From positions 1 through 13,222 of the forward strand of contig JAJZLX010000347.1 of the NCBI GenBank assembly GCA_021850555.1: 13,222 nucleotides of DNA. The letters are read 5' to 3'. This document shows, piece after piece, positions 6,942 through 13,222 of this stretch (position 1 is the first letter of the stretch; every line of letters begins with the position of its first letter). This DNA comes from Pseudomonadota bacterium (lineage in GTDB: Bacteria; Pseudomonadota; Gammaproteobacteria; Steroidobacterales; Steroidobacteraceae). The translations under genes were made by a program, and so were the position numbers. The notes beneath the pieces were generated by a model. It searched no databases. It saw only the letters and a list, made by a program, of their open reading frames with translations, and was not told the DNA's origin.

Positions 6942-9193
6942 CGGGTGCCCGCGTGCGCTTCAGCGGCGCGTGACCGGCGCGCCGATTGCATTTTCCAGGC
7001 CTGATCGATCAGATAGGCTTGAATGGCCGCGACATCAGTGCGCGTCAATTCGTTGCTGAAGCGACCCATGCCCTTCGCCTCGAGGGCACCGTGCAGCACG
7101 ATGGCATAGATGGCCGGGCTCAACGCAGGCGGCGAGCGGCGCAGGTCCGGCAGAAGTCCCCGGCCAAACACATGACACCGCGAGCAATATCGATTGTAGA
7201 GCACCTCACCGCGGGCGACCTGCTTCGCCGTCCCTGTTCGCGGCGGCAGCTTCGGGAGCGGAGCCGGGCGCACGGGCGGCGGGATCGGGGTGGGACCGCC
7301 TCCGAGACGGAACGTGACGATGCGGTCTTCGTTACCGAACCGGTAGGCGGCACTCGCCTTTGGAAACGGCGCATAAAGCATGCCGCCGCCGTAGCCCGCC
7401 ATCACCGAGACGTATTGCACCCCAGCCACGCGGTAGGTCATGGGCGCCGCCATGATCGATGTGCCAACGTCGACCCGCTTCAGCAGTCTGCCCGAATCAG
7501 CGGCGTAGACGTTGAGGTAACCGTCGGCATCGCCTTGAAATACCAGACCGCCGCCCGTGGAGAGAATCCCTCCGTCCCAGTCGCTCGCGGTCTGCCGCTT
7601 CCAGAGCACTTTGCCGGTCATCGGCTCGATCGCCTTGATGAAGCCGCGACTGACGGGGGGCGGTCCGCCCCGCGCGAGATCGCGAAGGGGCGGCAAGGAG
7701 CCGAAGAGACTCTTCAGAGCCTTCGGCGAGTATTGGTCGGGGAGAAAGAACGCCAGGTGAAAGTTACCCTTGATGAGTCCGGCCCGCCGGTGGGCCGTAT
7801 TGACGTACACCATCGGCGTGTCGATCACAGGGATGTAGACCAGACCCGTCTTGCGATCGAACGACATCGGTTGCCAATTGTGCCCGCCGAGGGGGCTCGG
7901 CCAGATGAGCGCCGGGGAGTGGGTCCAGTCGATCGAGGGCGGAATCGGCTCATGGGTCTTCGGATTCAGACCCTTGGTCCAGTTGATGTAAGTGAACGTC
8001 CTGGCGGAGAGCACCTTGCCCGTGACGCGGTCGAGCACATACAGGAAACCATCCTTGCTCGCCTGCATGATGACCCGCCGAGGGCGCCCGCCGACCAACA
8101 GTCGCGTCAGCACCAGCGGGCTCATGCAATCATAATCCCATCCCTCGGCGGGCACCTCCTGGTAATACCAGGCCATCCTGCCGGTGTCGGCATGCACCGC
8201 GATGATCGATGCGGCGTAGAGGTCATCGCCGTACTTCGCCGGATTCATCCCGCCGTGATAGGGCGATGCGTTCGCCGTACCGAAATACACCAGATGGAGC
8301 TTCGGATCATAGGCAAGGCCGTCCCAGACCGTGGCGCCTCCGCCCATGGCCCAATCGTAGTCGGACGGCCAGGTCTTCACCGCCGCCTGCAGATGCGGCC
8401 GATCCTGCGGCCCCAGCTTCGGATTGCGCGGGACCGTGTAAAAGCGCCAGCGAAACTGCCCCGTGGCGGTCGAGTAGGCCGAAACGGACCCCCGGGTTCC
8501 CTTGAAGTCCGCCCCTCCGTAGCCGATGACGACGACGTCGCCCGCAACAATCGGCGCTCCGGTCACGTAGTAGTGCATCCCGGGCTCGTGGGGCGGCAGC
8601 GTATTCACCCGCCAGATGACCCGGCCCGTACGCGCATCGAGGGCGAACAGATAGCCATTCAAGCCGGCGACATAGACGCGGCCTTTCCAGACCGCGACAC
8701 CACGATTCACGACATCGCAGCACGCATACTTGCCGTACCCGCCCGGCACATGCGGGTTGAATGTCCACAGCGGCTTGCCGGTCGTGGCATCGAGTGCGTA
8801 CACATGGCCCCACGGCCCGGAGGTATACATGACGCCATCGACGACGATCGGCGTGGCCTCGACCCCCCTGCGCATGCCGAGCCGGTACTGCCAGGCGAAG
8901 CCCAGATGCGCAACATTGCCCGCGTTGATCGCGTGGAGCGGCGAGTAATATGTCTGGCCGGCATCCCGGCCGGCCGTGAGCCATTGGCCCGGCTCACGCG
9001 CGGCATTCTCGAGCCGGGCCGTGTCGACCCAGCCCGGCGGCAATCCGCTCTTCGCGTAGGACAGGCGAGCCGCCGACATCAGCGCAAGCGCGCCGCACAG
9101 GGCGATGCGCGTCAGCCGGCGCGTGCGTGGCGAACGCCGAGCGTTCCCCTGCCGGTCGGGAAACGACCGGATATCAACGTCATTCACGGACAT
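6938..9193 (-). CDS. PQQ-dependent alcohol dehydrogenase with C-terminal cytochrome c (quinohemoprotein)
   Basis: A 751-residue periplasmic enzyme (numbering from ATG 9193). A Sec signal peptide runs to about Ala47 (ARLSYA). Residues 50-630 form the eight-bladed PQQ propeller with repeated DA-TG-W motifs; vicinal Cys158-Cys159 is the disulfide typical of these dehydrogenases. Asn308 (GTANASP) and Asp353 in GWDYDC match a metal ligand and the catalytic base. Asp355, two residues on, matches the extra Asp of lanthanide-type enzymes. The usual metal ligand Glu is Asp229 in GGADFKGTRG, with one extra residue nearby. A proline-rich linker (about 633-655) leads to a heme c domain with CSRCH at 670-674 and probable axial Met709. 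It should oxidise an alcohol to aldehyde and pass electrons to heme c. GTG 9235 in frame is an alternative start adding 14 residues. It lies downstream of the TonB receptor and overlaps the lipoprotein gene. Confidence 0.93.
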   Translation of the reverse strand: MSVNDVDIRSFPDRQGNARRSPRTRRLTRIALCGALALMSAARLSYAKSGLPPGWVDTARLENAAREPGQWLTAGRDAGQTYYSPLHAINAGNVAHLGFAWQYRLGMRRGVEATPIVVDGVMYTSGPWGHVYALDATTGKPLWTFNPHVPGGYGKYACCDVVNRGVAVWKGRVYVAGLNGYLFALDARTGRVIWRVNTLPPHEPGMHYYVTGAPIVAGDVVVIGYGGADFKGTRGSVSAYSTATGQFRWRFYTVPRNPKLGPQDRPHLQAAVKTWPSDYDWAMGGGATVWDGLAYDPKLHLVYFGTANASPYHGGMNPAKYGDDLYAASIIAVHADTGRMAWYYQEVPAEGWDYDCMSPLVLTRLLVGGRPRRVIMQASKDGFLYVLDRVTGKVLSARTFTYINWTKGLNPKTHEPIPPSIDWTHSPALIWPSPLGGHNWQPMSFDRKTGLVYIPVIDTPMVYVNTAHRRAGLIKGNFHLAFFLPDQYSPKALKSLFGSLPPLRDLARGGPPPVSRGFIKAIEPMTGKVLWKRQTASDWDGGILSTGGGLVFQGDADGYLNVYAADSGRLLKRVDVGTSIMAAPMTYRVAGVQYVSVMAGYGGGMLYAPFPKASAAYRFGNEDRIVTFRLGGGPTPIPPPVRPAPLPKLPPRTGTAKQVARGEVLYNRYCSRCHVFGRGLLPDLRRSPPALSPAIYAIVLHGALEAKGMGRFSNELTRTDVAAIQAYLIDQAWKMQSARRSRAAEAHAGTR

Positions 9194-9229
9194 GTCGCTC
9201 ACATCCACCTCGGACGCGCATCGTGCGCG

Positions 9230-9245
9230 GCGCACTCAATTGCGC
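9230..9245. repeat. inverted repeat upstream of the PQQ dehydrogenase start
   Basis: GCGCA-CTCAAT-TGCGC forms a five-base stem with a six-base loop in the gap between the receptor and dehydrogenase genes. It would be transcribed in the leader of the dehydrogenase. It may tune expression or message stability; it could also be chance. Confidence 0.35.
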
Positions 9246-9280
9246 CGGATCTCGAACTCCCGGCGCCCGGCTTGCGCTCA

Positions 9281-9294
9281 GGGCGCTCCCGCCC
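9281..9294. repeat. inverted repeat just after the TonB receptor stop
   Basis: GGGCG-CTCC-CGCCC, a GC-rich five-base stem with a four-base loop, lies seven bases past the receptor stop. There is no T run. It might be a weak attenuator or a 3'-end stabiliser separating receptor and dehydrogenase expression. Confidence 0.35.
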
Positions 9295-9300
9295 GCCGCC

Positions 9301-11802
9301 TCAGTTGAAATCATAGGACACATCGACACCCGCGGTGAGCGGCTGAGTCATGGTGAAGCGGGTATACGCTTCCGTCTGCAGGGCCATCTGCGGCTGCGGA
9401 TCGAGCAGGACCAGGTTGTTCGTGAGGTTGTTCACGAACAAGGCCGCGGTCCACGAGTCGCCGCTGTTCGTGACGCCCTTCAGCCCGAACCGCAGGTTCG
9501 CGAGGGAGTAGGCCGGCAGCGTCATCAACACCTGATTGATGTTCTGCAGCGTGGCGGTGACCACGAGCGGCACCTCGCTCCTGTCGCCGACATAATCCGC
9601 CTCGATCGAGCCGAACATCGCCAGACTGTCGGACAGATCGTGCTGCCAGCTGAGGACGCCGGAAGCGGTCACCTTCGGGGTATCGGGAATCGAGTATCCG
9701 GCGGGGTAGCCGGTGAGCGGGCTGTCGAACAGGAACTGCGCATGAGTGTAGCCGCCGCTCAACAGGAAGCGAAAGCCCCATGGCAGGAGGGCATTCACCT
9801 GCAGATCGAGGCCGGCGATGGCGGCGTCGGAGCCGGTGACCGTGATATTGAACCCCGACATGGCGGTCTCGATCTGCGGGTGCAGCCAGTGCTCGTAATA
9901 GGCGCTGAGGTCCACCGTCATTCGACGGTGGAAGAATGCCGCCTTCTCGCCGAGCTCGTAGCTCCACACGGTATCCGATTTGAAGGTCGCGGGGGCCTGC
10001 AGCAGGATATTCGGATCGCAGGTGGTACTCAGGAGCACCTTGGCCTGAATCGCGCACTCGTTGCTCACCTCCACCGCGTTCAGGGCCTGGTTGGCCGCGG
10101 TCGCCGCGAGCACGGGCACGGGCTGGCTTGCGCCGCCCAGGCGGAACCCTTCGGCGACGTTGGCATAAACCATGTCGTTGTCGTTGATCGTATACGTCAG
10201 GGTGAAGCTCGGGATCGTGCCGCTTGCCGCAACCGACGCCGCGGTATTGAATTTCTGGGTATACGGAGGCGTGGGATATACGCTGAACAACCCCCACTGG
10301 CTGTTTGTCTGGCTCAGGCTGTACTGGTAATGCCGGAATCCCGCGGCGAGCTTCCAGTGCGGCGTGATCTCCCAGGACGCATCGCCATAAACCGCGTTCT
10401 GCACGATGTCTTGAGGCTGCAGGTTGGCGAACAGCGCCGTGCCGCCGATGACCGGCGCCGCCTGCGGGGCGGATACCACCTGATCCGTCTCGGAGTACAG
10501 ATCCTGGTAGAAGTAGCCGAGCAGCCACTGCAGCCGCCCCTTCGGCAGGCGGATCGGCTTGACGGAGGCCAGACGGAATTCCTCGCTGATCTGGCGGGTA
10601 TAGTCCTGGTTGGCGATGCCCTGACCGTAGGGGGATGCGTTTGGACCGATGCCGCCCGCGGAGACGTCATACACCGGAATGCCGATTGCGGAGGCGATCT
10701 CCTCCGTGCTGTCCTCCTGGTGTATGGAATTCTGGTGCCAGAAACCGGTGTCGGACGTCAGGGAAATCGACGGCAAATCGTATGCGACGTGCAGACTGCC
10801 CAGACTGAAGCTGTTCGTCTGCGGCTCCGGGGCGTTATAGATCTCATAATGCGCCAGGACGGACGGCAGTTGCGGATGAGTGGGCTCGCCATTGACGTCG
10901 ACCTCGTTTGGACCGCCGGCGCGCGTTCCCTCGTACATCAACATCGGATAGATGGTGAGGTTCTTTGTCGGCTTCCACAAAAGCTCCGCGCGAACCTGAT
11001 CGACGTTGGTCGTATTGACTCCGGAGAGGCTCTGCTGCAGCGGCGCGGTATAGAAATTGGCCGGGCGCGATACGTTGGGATAGACGCCTGAATCGACAGC
11101 GACTGCGCCGTCCTGTATCACGAGACGCTTGATCCAGCCGCTGTCGTGCGTGAACGAGCCGACGATGCGCACGGCGGCGGTCCTGCCCAATGGAATGTTG
11201 ACCATCCCATTTTCCCGATGATTGAGGCCGCCGCCGCCGCTGGTATGGGAAAGCACTTCCTCACCGCTCGCCTCGAAAGTCTTCAGCTTGGGCCGGTTCG
11301 GAATCAGCCGGATGGTCCCGCCCATGGAGCTCGACCCGTAAAGCGTACCCTGCGGGCCGCGCAACACCTCGACCCGGTTCAGGTCATAGGTGTTCGGATC
11401 GATGACGACCTTGCCGAATTCCGATGTGGCGGGCGCCGAAAGGGGTATCGGCCCCAGATAAAGGCCCACCATGGAGGTATTGCCGCCCTGGGAGTTCAGA
11501 CCCCGGATCTCAAATTCGTCCGTCCCCGGACTGCCGGAGTCGCGCACGGCGAGGCCGGGCACGGTCGCGACGATGGAATCGAGTGTCGTCAGTCCCCTGC
11601 TCGCCATCTCGGCGCCGGTGAGGGCCGTGATGCTGATGGGAGTCGTCTGCACGGTGGTCCTGCGCTTGGTCGCCGTGATGACGATCTGCTGCAGACCCGT
11701 CGCTGGGGTGCTCAGCGCCGACTGCGCTCTCGCGCTGACATTGAACCCGAAAGTGGACAGGCATACGAGTACCACCGGCAGCGCCGGCCGAAAGCGGTGC
11801 AT
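9301..11802 (-). CDS. TonB-dependent outer-membrane receptor
   Basis: An 833-residue protein. A signal peptide ends near Ala26 (NVSARA). A TonB-box-like segment QQIVITATKRR (38-48) is followed by a plug domain (about 50-175) containing TPISITALTGAEM, FEIRGLNSQGG and the hallmark VEVLRGPQGTLYGSSSMGG. The remainder is a beta-barrel with alternating aromatic/hydrophobic strands, such as EISEEFRLAS-like and VYANVAEGFRLGG segments. It imports a scarce or large substrate across the outer membrane using TonB/ExbBD energy. The plug style is that of the iron-complex receptor family widely used by sphingomonads and related bacteria for organic compounds as well as iron; the ligand is unknown. The C-terminus reads SYDFN, with Phe second to last instead of terminal. 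The ATG at 11802 is preceded by a GGGGGG tract six bases upstream. It is the first gene of the operon with the PQQ dehydrogenase. Confidence 0.94.
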   Translation of the reverse strand: MHRFRPALPVVLVCLSTFGFNVSARAQSALSTPATGLQQIVITATKRRTTVQTTPISITALTGAEMASRGLTTLDSIVATVPGLAVRDSGSPGTDEFEIRGLNSQGGNTSMVGLYLGPIPLSAPATSEFGKVVIDPNTYDLNRVEVLRGPQGTLYGSSSMGGTIRLIPNRPKLKTFEASGEEVLSHTSGGGGLNHRENGMVNIPLGRTAAVRIVGSFTHDSGWIKRLVIQDGAVAVDSGVYPNVSRPANFYTAPLQQSLSGVNTTNVDQVRAELLWKPTKNLTIYPMLMYEGTRAGGPNEVDVNGEPTHPQLPSVLAHYEIYNAPEPQTNSFSLGSLHVAYDLPSISLTSDTGFWHQNSIHQEDSTEEIASAIGIPVYDVSAGGIGPNASPYGQGIANQDYTRQISEEFRLASVKPIRLPKGRLQWLLGYFYQDLYSETDQVVSAPQAAPVIGGTALFANLQPQDIVQNAVYGDASWEITPHWKLAAGFRHYQYSLSQTNSQWGLFSVYPTPPYTQKFNTAASVAASGTIPSFTLTYTINDNDMVYANVAEGFRLGGASQPVPVLAATAANQALNAVEVSNECAIQAKVLLSTTCDPNILLQAPATFKSDTVWSYELGEKAAFFHRRMTVDLSAYYEHWLHPQIETAMSGFNITVTGSDAAIAGLDLQVNALLPWGFRFLLSGGYTHAQFLFDSPLTGYPAGYSIPDTPKVTASGVLSWQHDLSDSLAMFGSIEADYVGDRSEVPLVVTATLQNINQVLMTLPAYSLANLRFGLKGVTNSGDSWTAALFVNNLTNNLVLLDPQPQMALQTEAYTRFTMTQPLTAGVDVSYDFN

Positions 11803-11823
11803 TTTTTACCCCCCGGTGATTCC

Positions 11824-11841
11824 ACCGTTGATCGGCACGGT
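11824..11841. promoter_or_regulatory. inverted repeat in the divergent promoter region
   Basis: ACCGT at 11824-11828 and ACGGT at 11837-11841 form an inverted repeat with an eight-base spacer. It lies in the 87-base gap between the TonB receptor and its divergent regulator and overlaps the candidate -35 of the regulator gene. It is a candidate operator, though AraC-type proteins more often bind direct repeats. Confidence 0.35.
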
Positions 11842-11856
11842 ACCCCGCGATAGACT
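11828..11856 (+). promoter_or_regulatory. candidate sigma70 promoter for the AraC-family regulator
   Basis: TTGATC at 11828-11833 (four of six) is followed after 17 bases by TAGACT at 11851-11856 (four of six). Transcription would begin near 11863, giving a leader of about 27 bases. No equally good promoter for the leftward receptor gene was seen, as expected if that promoter depends on an activator. Confidence 0.4.
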
Positions 11857-11889
11857 CAATCCGTTATCCGCTTTGCGCAGAGATGATGT

Positions 11890-12939
11890 GTGTTCGGCGA
11901 TCCGGCGATTTCGCCACCCTGGGTATGCGTGGAGCGATTTTCAGATATCGAATCGCAGGCGGCGCACTATCGGGGCTATGGCCAGGAATACCAGCAGTTG
12001 AGTGCTGGCCCATTTGAAGGACGGGTAACTTCTTTCGATTTCGGCTGCGATTTCATCGTCCAGCTCGAGACGGCCAATCAAGCGCTCGCCCAGGCGGCGG
12101 CGACGCCCGCGGACCGGTGGGGAGTCTGCTTCCTCACCGAGACTTCCCCGTCCTGCACAATAAACGGATCGACTCTGGCCCGCGATCATCTGGCGGTGTG
12201 CCCGGGAGGCGAGGCGCTCGTCGGCAAGACGCCGGCGGGACTCAACGTCTACTGCATGGACGTGTCTCGAGATCTCCTGCTCGAGGAAACCGCCGAGCGC
12301 AGCGGCGTCGGTGTCATCTACGACGCCCCTGGCGTACGGAGCCTGCGCGAGGTCCTGGAATCCGGGCTCGCGACCCTTGCGCGACTGCAGTCGCCCGAGC
12401 AGCCGTCGGCGGCCGCGATGGCATTCAAGTCCTCGGTGGCCGATGCGCTGTGGCGGGTCATGTCGCGCAGCGGAGCTGACACCGCCCAGAGCGTACCCCA
12501 GGGCGCGAAACGGCGTGCGTTGCGGCAGTTTCGCATCGCACAGGAGTACATTGATCATCGCCTCACGGATGGAATCTCGATTGCGGAGGTCTGCAGACAC
12601 ACCGGCGCCAGTCGGCGATCTCTCGAATGCGTATTCCAGTCGATCCTCGGCATGGGCCCGGGCGCCTACATACGCAATCTCCAACTCAACCGCGTGCGGC
12701 GCGATTTGCTGTCGGGCGAGAAAGACGGGGTATCAATCGGCGATATCGCCGCTCGATACGGAGTGTGGCACTGGAGCCGGTTTTCGCAGAACTACAAGCT
12801 GCTCTTTGGCGAACTGCCGTCCCAGACCCGAGCCCGCCCCGCGCTGAGATCGCCCGCGGCGCCCACCCGAGACGCCCCGCTCGACCCGCGGGCGGTCGGC
12901 ACCGGGCACCCAAGCGAGCCTGATTCCCGATGCCTTTGA
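11890..12939 (+). CDS. AraC-family transcriptional regulator, EutR-like
   Basis: A 349-residue protein. The C-terminal AraC DNA-binding domain spans about 208-312, with helix-turn-helix motifs near 229-250 (ISIAEVCRHTGASRRSLE) and 281-302 (VSIGDIAARYGVWHWSRFSQ). SRRSLECVFQSILGMGPGAY, NRVRRDLL and GVWHWSRFSQNYKLLFGELPS match E. coli EutR, activator of ethanolamine utilisation, almost segment for segment. The N-terminal part also fits EutR: YQQLSAGPFEGRVTSF and a following FIVQLETANQAL. It probably binds a small inducer and activates the divergent TonB receptor-PQQ dehydrogenase operon. It starts at GTG 11890; GTG 11929 in frame is a shorter alternative. A proline/arginine-rich tail of about 35 residues after 313 is not seen in EutR. 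No ethanolamine ammonia-lyase genes are in the window. Confidence 0.9.
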   Translation: MFGDPAISPPWVCVERFSDIESQAAHYRGYGQEYQQLSAGPFEGRVTSFDFGCDFIVQLETANQALAQAAATPADRWGVCFLTETSPSCTINGSTLARDHLAVCPGGEALVGKTPAGLNVYCMDVSRDLLLEETAERSGVGVIYDAPGVRSLREVLESGLATLARLQSPEQPSAAAMAFKSSVADALWRVMSRSGADTAQSVPQGAKRRALRQFRIAQEYIDHRLTDGISIAEVCRHTGASRRSLECVFQSILGMGPGAYIRNLQLNRVRRDLLSGEKDGVSIGDIAARYGVWHWSRFSQNYKLLFGELPSQTRARPALRSPAAPTRDAPLDPRAVGTGHPSEPDSRCL

Positions 12940-13190
12940 TCTCTCCTTGCTCCGAGCCGTTCGATACGCAGTCTGTGCCCCGCCTGCCGGGCGGGAGTCT
13001 CGGACGCTCTTGAACGCCAGGCTGCGGCCATCGGCACTCAGGCATCCCCTTGGCCGATCCGGGCGCCCTGCCGACACAGAGACGTGCCAGGCCATCGAGG
13101 CGCCTGAAGACCCCTGCCCGAGAGGGCGTGGCTCGAAGCCGGCCTCTACGGGCTCGCGAGGCGCGGTCCCACAGGACGGCGAGCCTCTGT
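12940..13190. other. region without a recognisable gene
   Basis: After the regulator stop I see no convincing coding region. Short open frames exist on both strands, but their translations are Arg/Pro/Ser-rich without motifs, hydrophobic pattern or good ribosome-binding sites. Apart from the hairpin at 12979-12995, nothing structured was found. Confidence 0.5.
12979..12995. terminator. GC-rich hairpin after the regulator gene
   Basis: CCCGCC-TGCCG-GGCGGG forms a six-base GC stem with a five-base loop, 39 bases past the regulator stop. No T run follows, so this is at most a weak or factor-dependent terminator candidate. Confidence 0.35.
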
Positions 13191-13213
13191 ATTTGCAAAT
13201 TTAGACCGGTCTA
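13191..13213. promoter_or_regulatory. two abutting palindromes, probable operator
   Basis: ATTTGCAAAT (13191-13200) and TAGACCGGTCTA (13202-13213) are perfect 10- and 12-base palindromes one base apart, in an AT-rich patch at the window edge. The second has the form of a TetR-family operator (half-site TAGAC). A TTGCAA inside the first could act as a -35 with the operator in the spacer. The controlled gene would lie beyond the right edge. Confidence 0.55.
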
Positions 13214-13222
13214 GTTTAGAAC

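Noticed and set aside
5064..7004. Very long plus-strand frame overlapping amtB and the lipoprotein gene
   Set aside because: It is an out-of-frame shadow of amtB with an extreme Arg/Gly/His composition, continuing antisense to the NTF2-like gene.
6986..9316. 776-residue plus-strand frame antisense to the PQQ dehydrogenase
   Set aside because: It has no motifs, and the dehydrogenase on the other strand is unmistakable.
9127..11091. 654-residue plus-strand frame antisense to the TonB receptor
   Set aside because: Its composition is typical of antisense reading in GC-rich genes, and the receptor is clearly the real gene.
12686..13204. Small open frames on both strands near the right end
   Set aside because: They are low-complexity Arg/Pro/Ser translations, without ribosome-binding sites or domain features; one mostly overlaps the regulator gene antisense.
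1..13222. CRISPR array, tRNA, rRNA, transposase or integrase genes
   Set aside because: No regularly spaced repeats, cloverleaf-like sequence, IS ends or recombinase motifs were seen.

Overview
The window looks like chromosomal DNA from a high-GC proteobacterium, most likely a gammaproteobacterium of the Xanthomonadales/Nevskiales/Steroidobacter type. The basis is the order miaB-phoH(ybeZ)-ybeY-corC(ybeX), high GC at third codon positions, and a large TonB-dependent receptor of the kind expanded in such bacteria. The taxonomic placement is inference. No RNA gene, insertion sequence, CRISPR array or phage gene was seen.

Region 1 (1-3172, minus strand) is a compact housekeeping operon read leftwards: miaB (tRNA methylthiotransferase), phoH/ybeZ (ATPase), ybeY (endoribonuclease) and the start of corC (CBS-domain protein cut by the window edge). 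Stops and starts overlap at ybeY (ATGA) and corC (TGATG). A possible promoter lies at 3246-3275.

Region 2 (3173-6375, plus strand) begins with a 267-base non-coding stretch. It is followed by an unrecognised small membrane-anchored protein, a ROK-fold kinase resembling polyphosphate glucokinase with a duplicated basic N-terminal tail, and an AmtB-type ammonium channel with a signal peptide. No glnK is adjacent. Two hairpins sit in the 50-base gap where amtB converges on the next operon.

Region 3 (6426-12939) is the accessory part and the most interesting. A leftward operon encodes a TonB-dependent receptor, a periplasmic PQQ dehydrogenase with a C-terminal cytochrome c domain, and a small NTF2/SnoaL-like lipoprotein whose start overlaps the dehydrogenase stop. 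Divergent from it, across 87 bases, is an AraC-family regulator closely resembling EutR, the ethanolamine-operon activator. The layout suggests a regulated module: outer-membrane uptake of a substrate (or metal/cofactor), periplasmic oxidation of an alcohol with electrons leaving through heme c, and an accessory lipoprotein. The dehydrogenase has an Asp-Tyr-Asp motif like that of lanthanide-using enzymes, but Asp where the family normally has its metal-binding Glu, so its metal is an open question.

Region 4 (12940-13222) has no convincing gene. It holds a GC-rich hairpin just after the regulator and, at the edge, two abutting perfect palindromes that look like an operator for a gene beyond the window.
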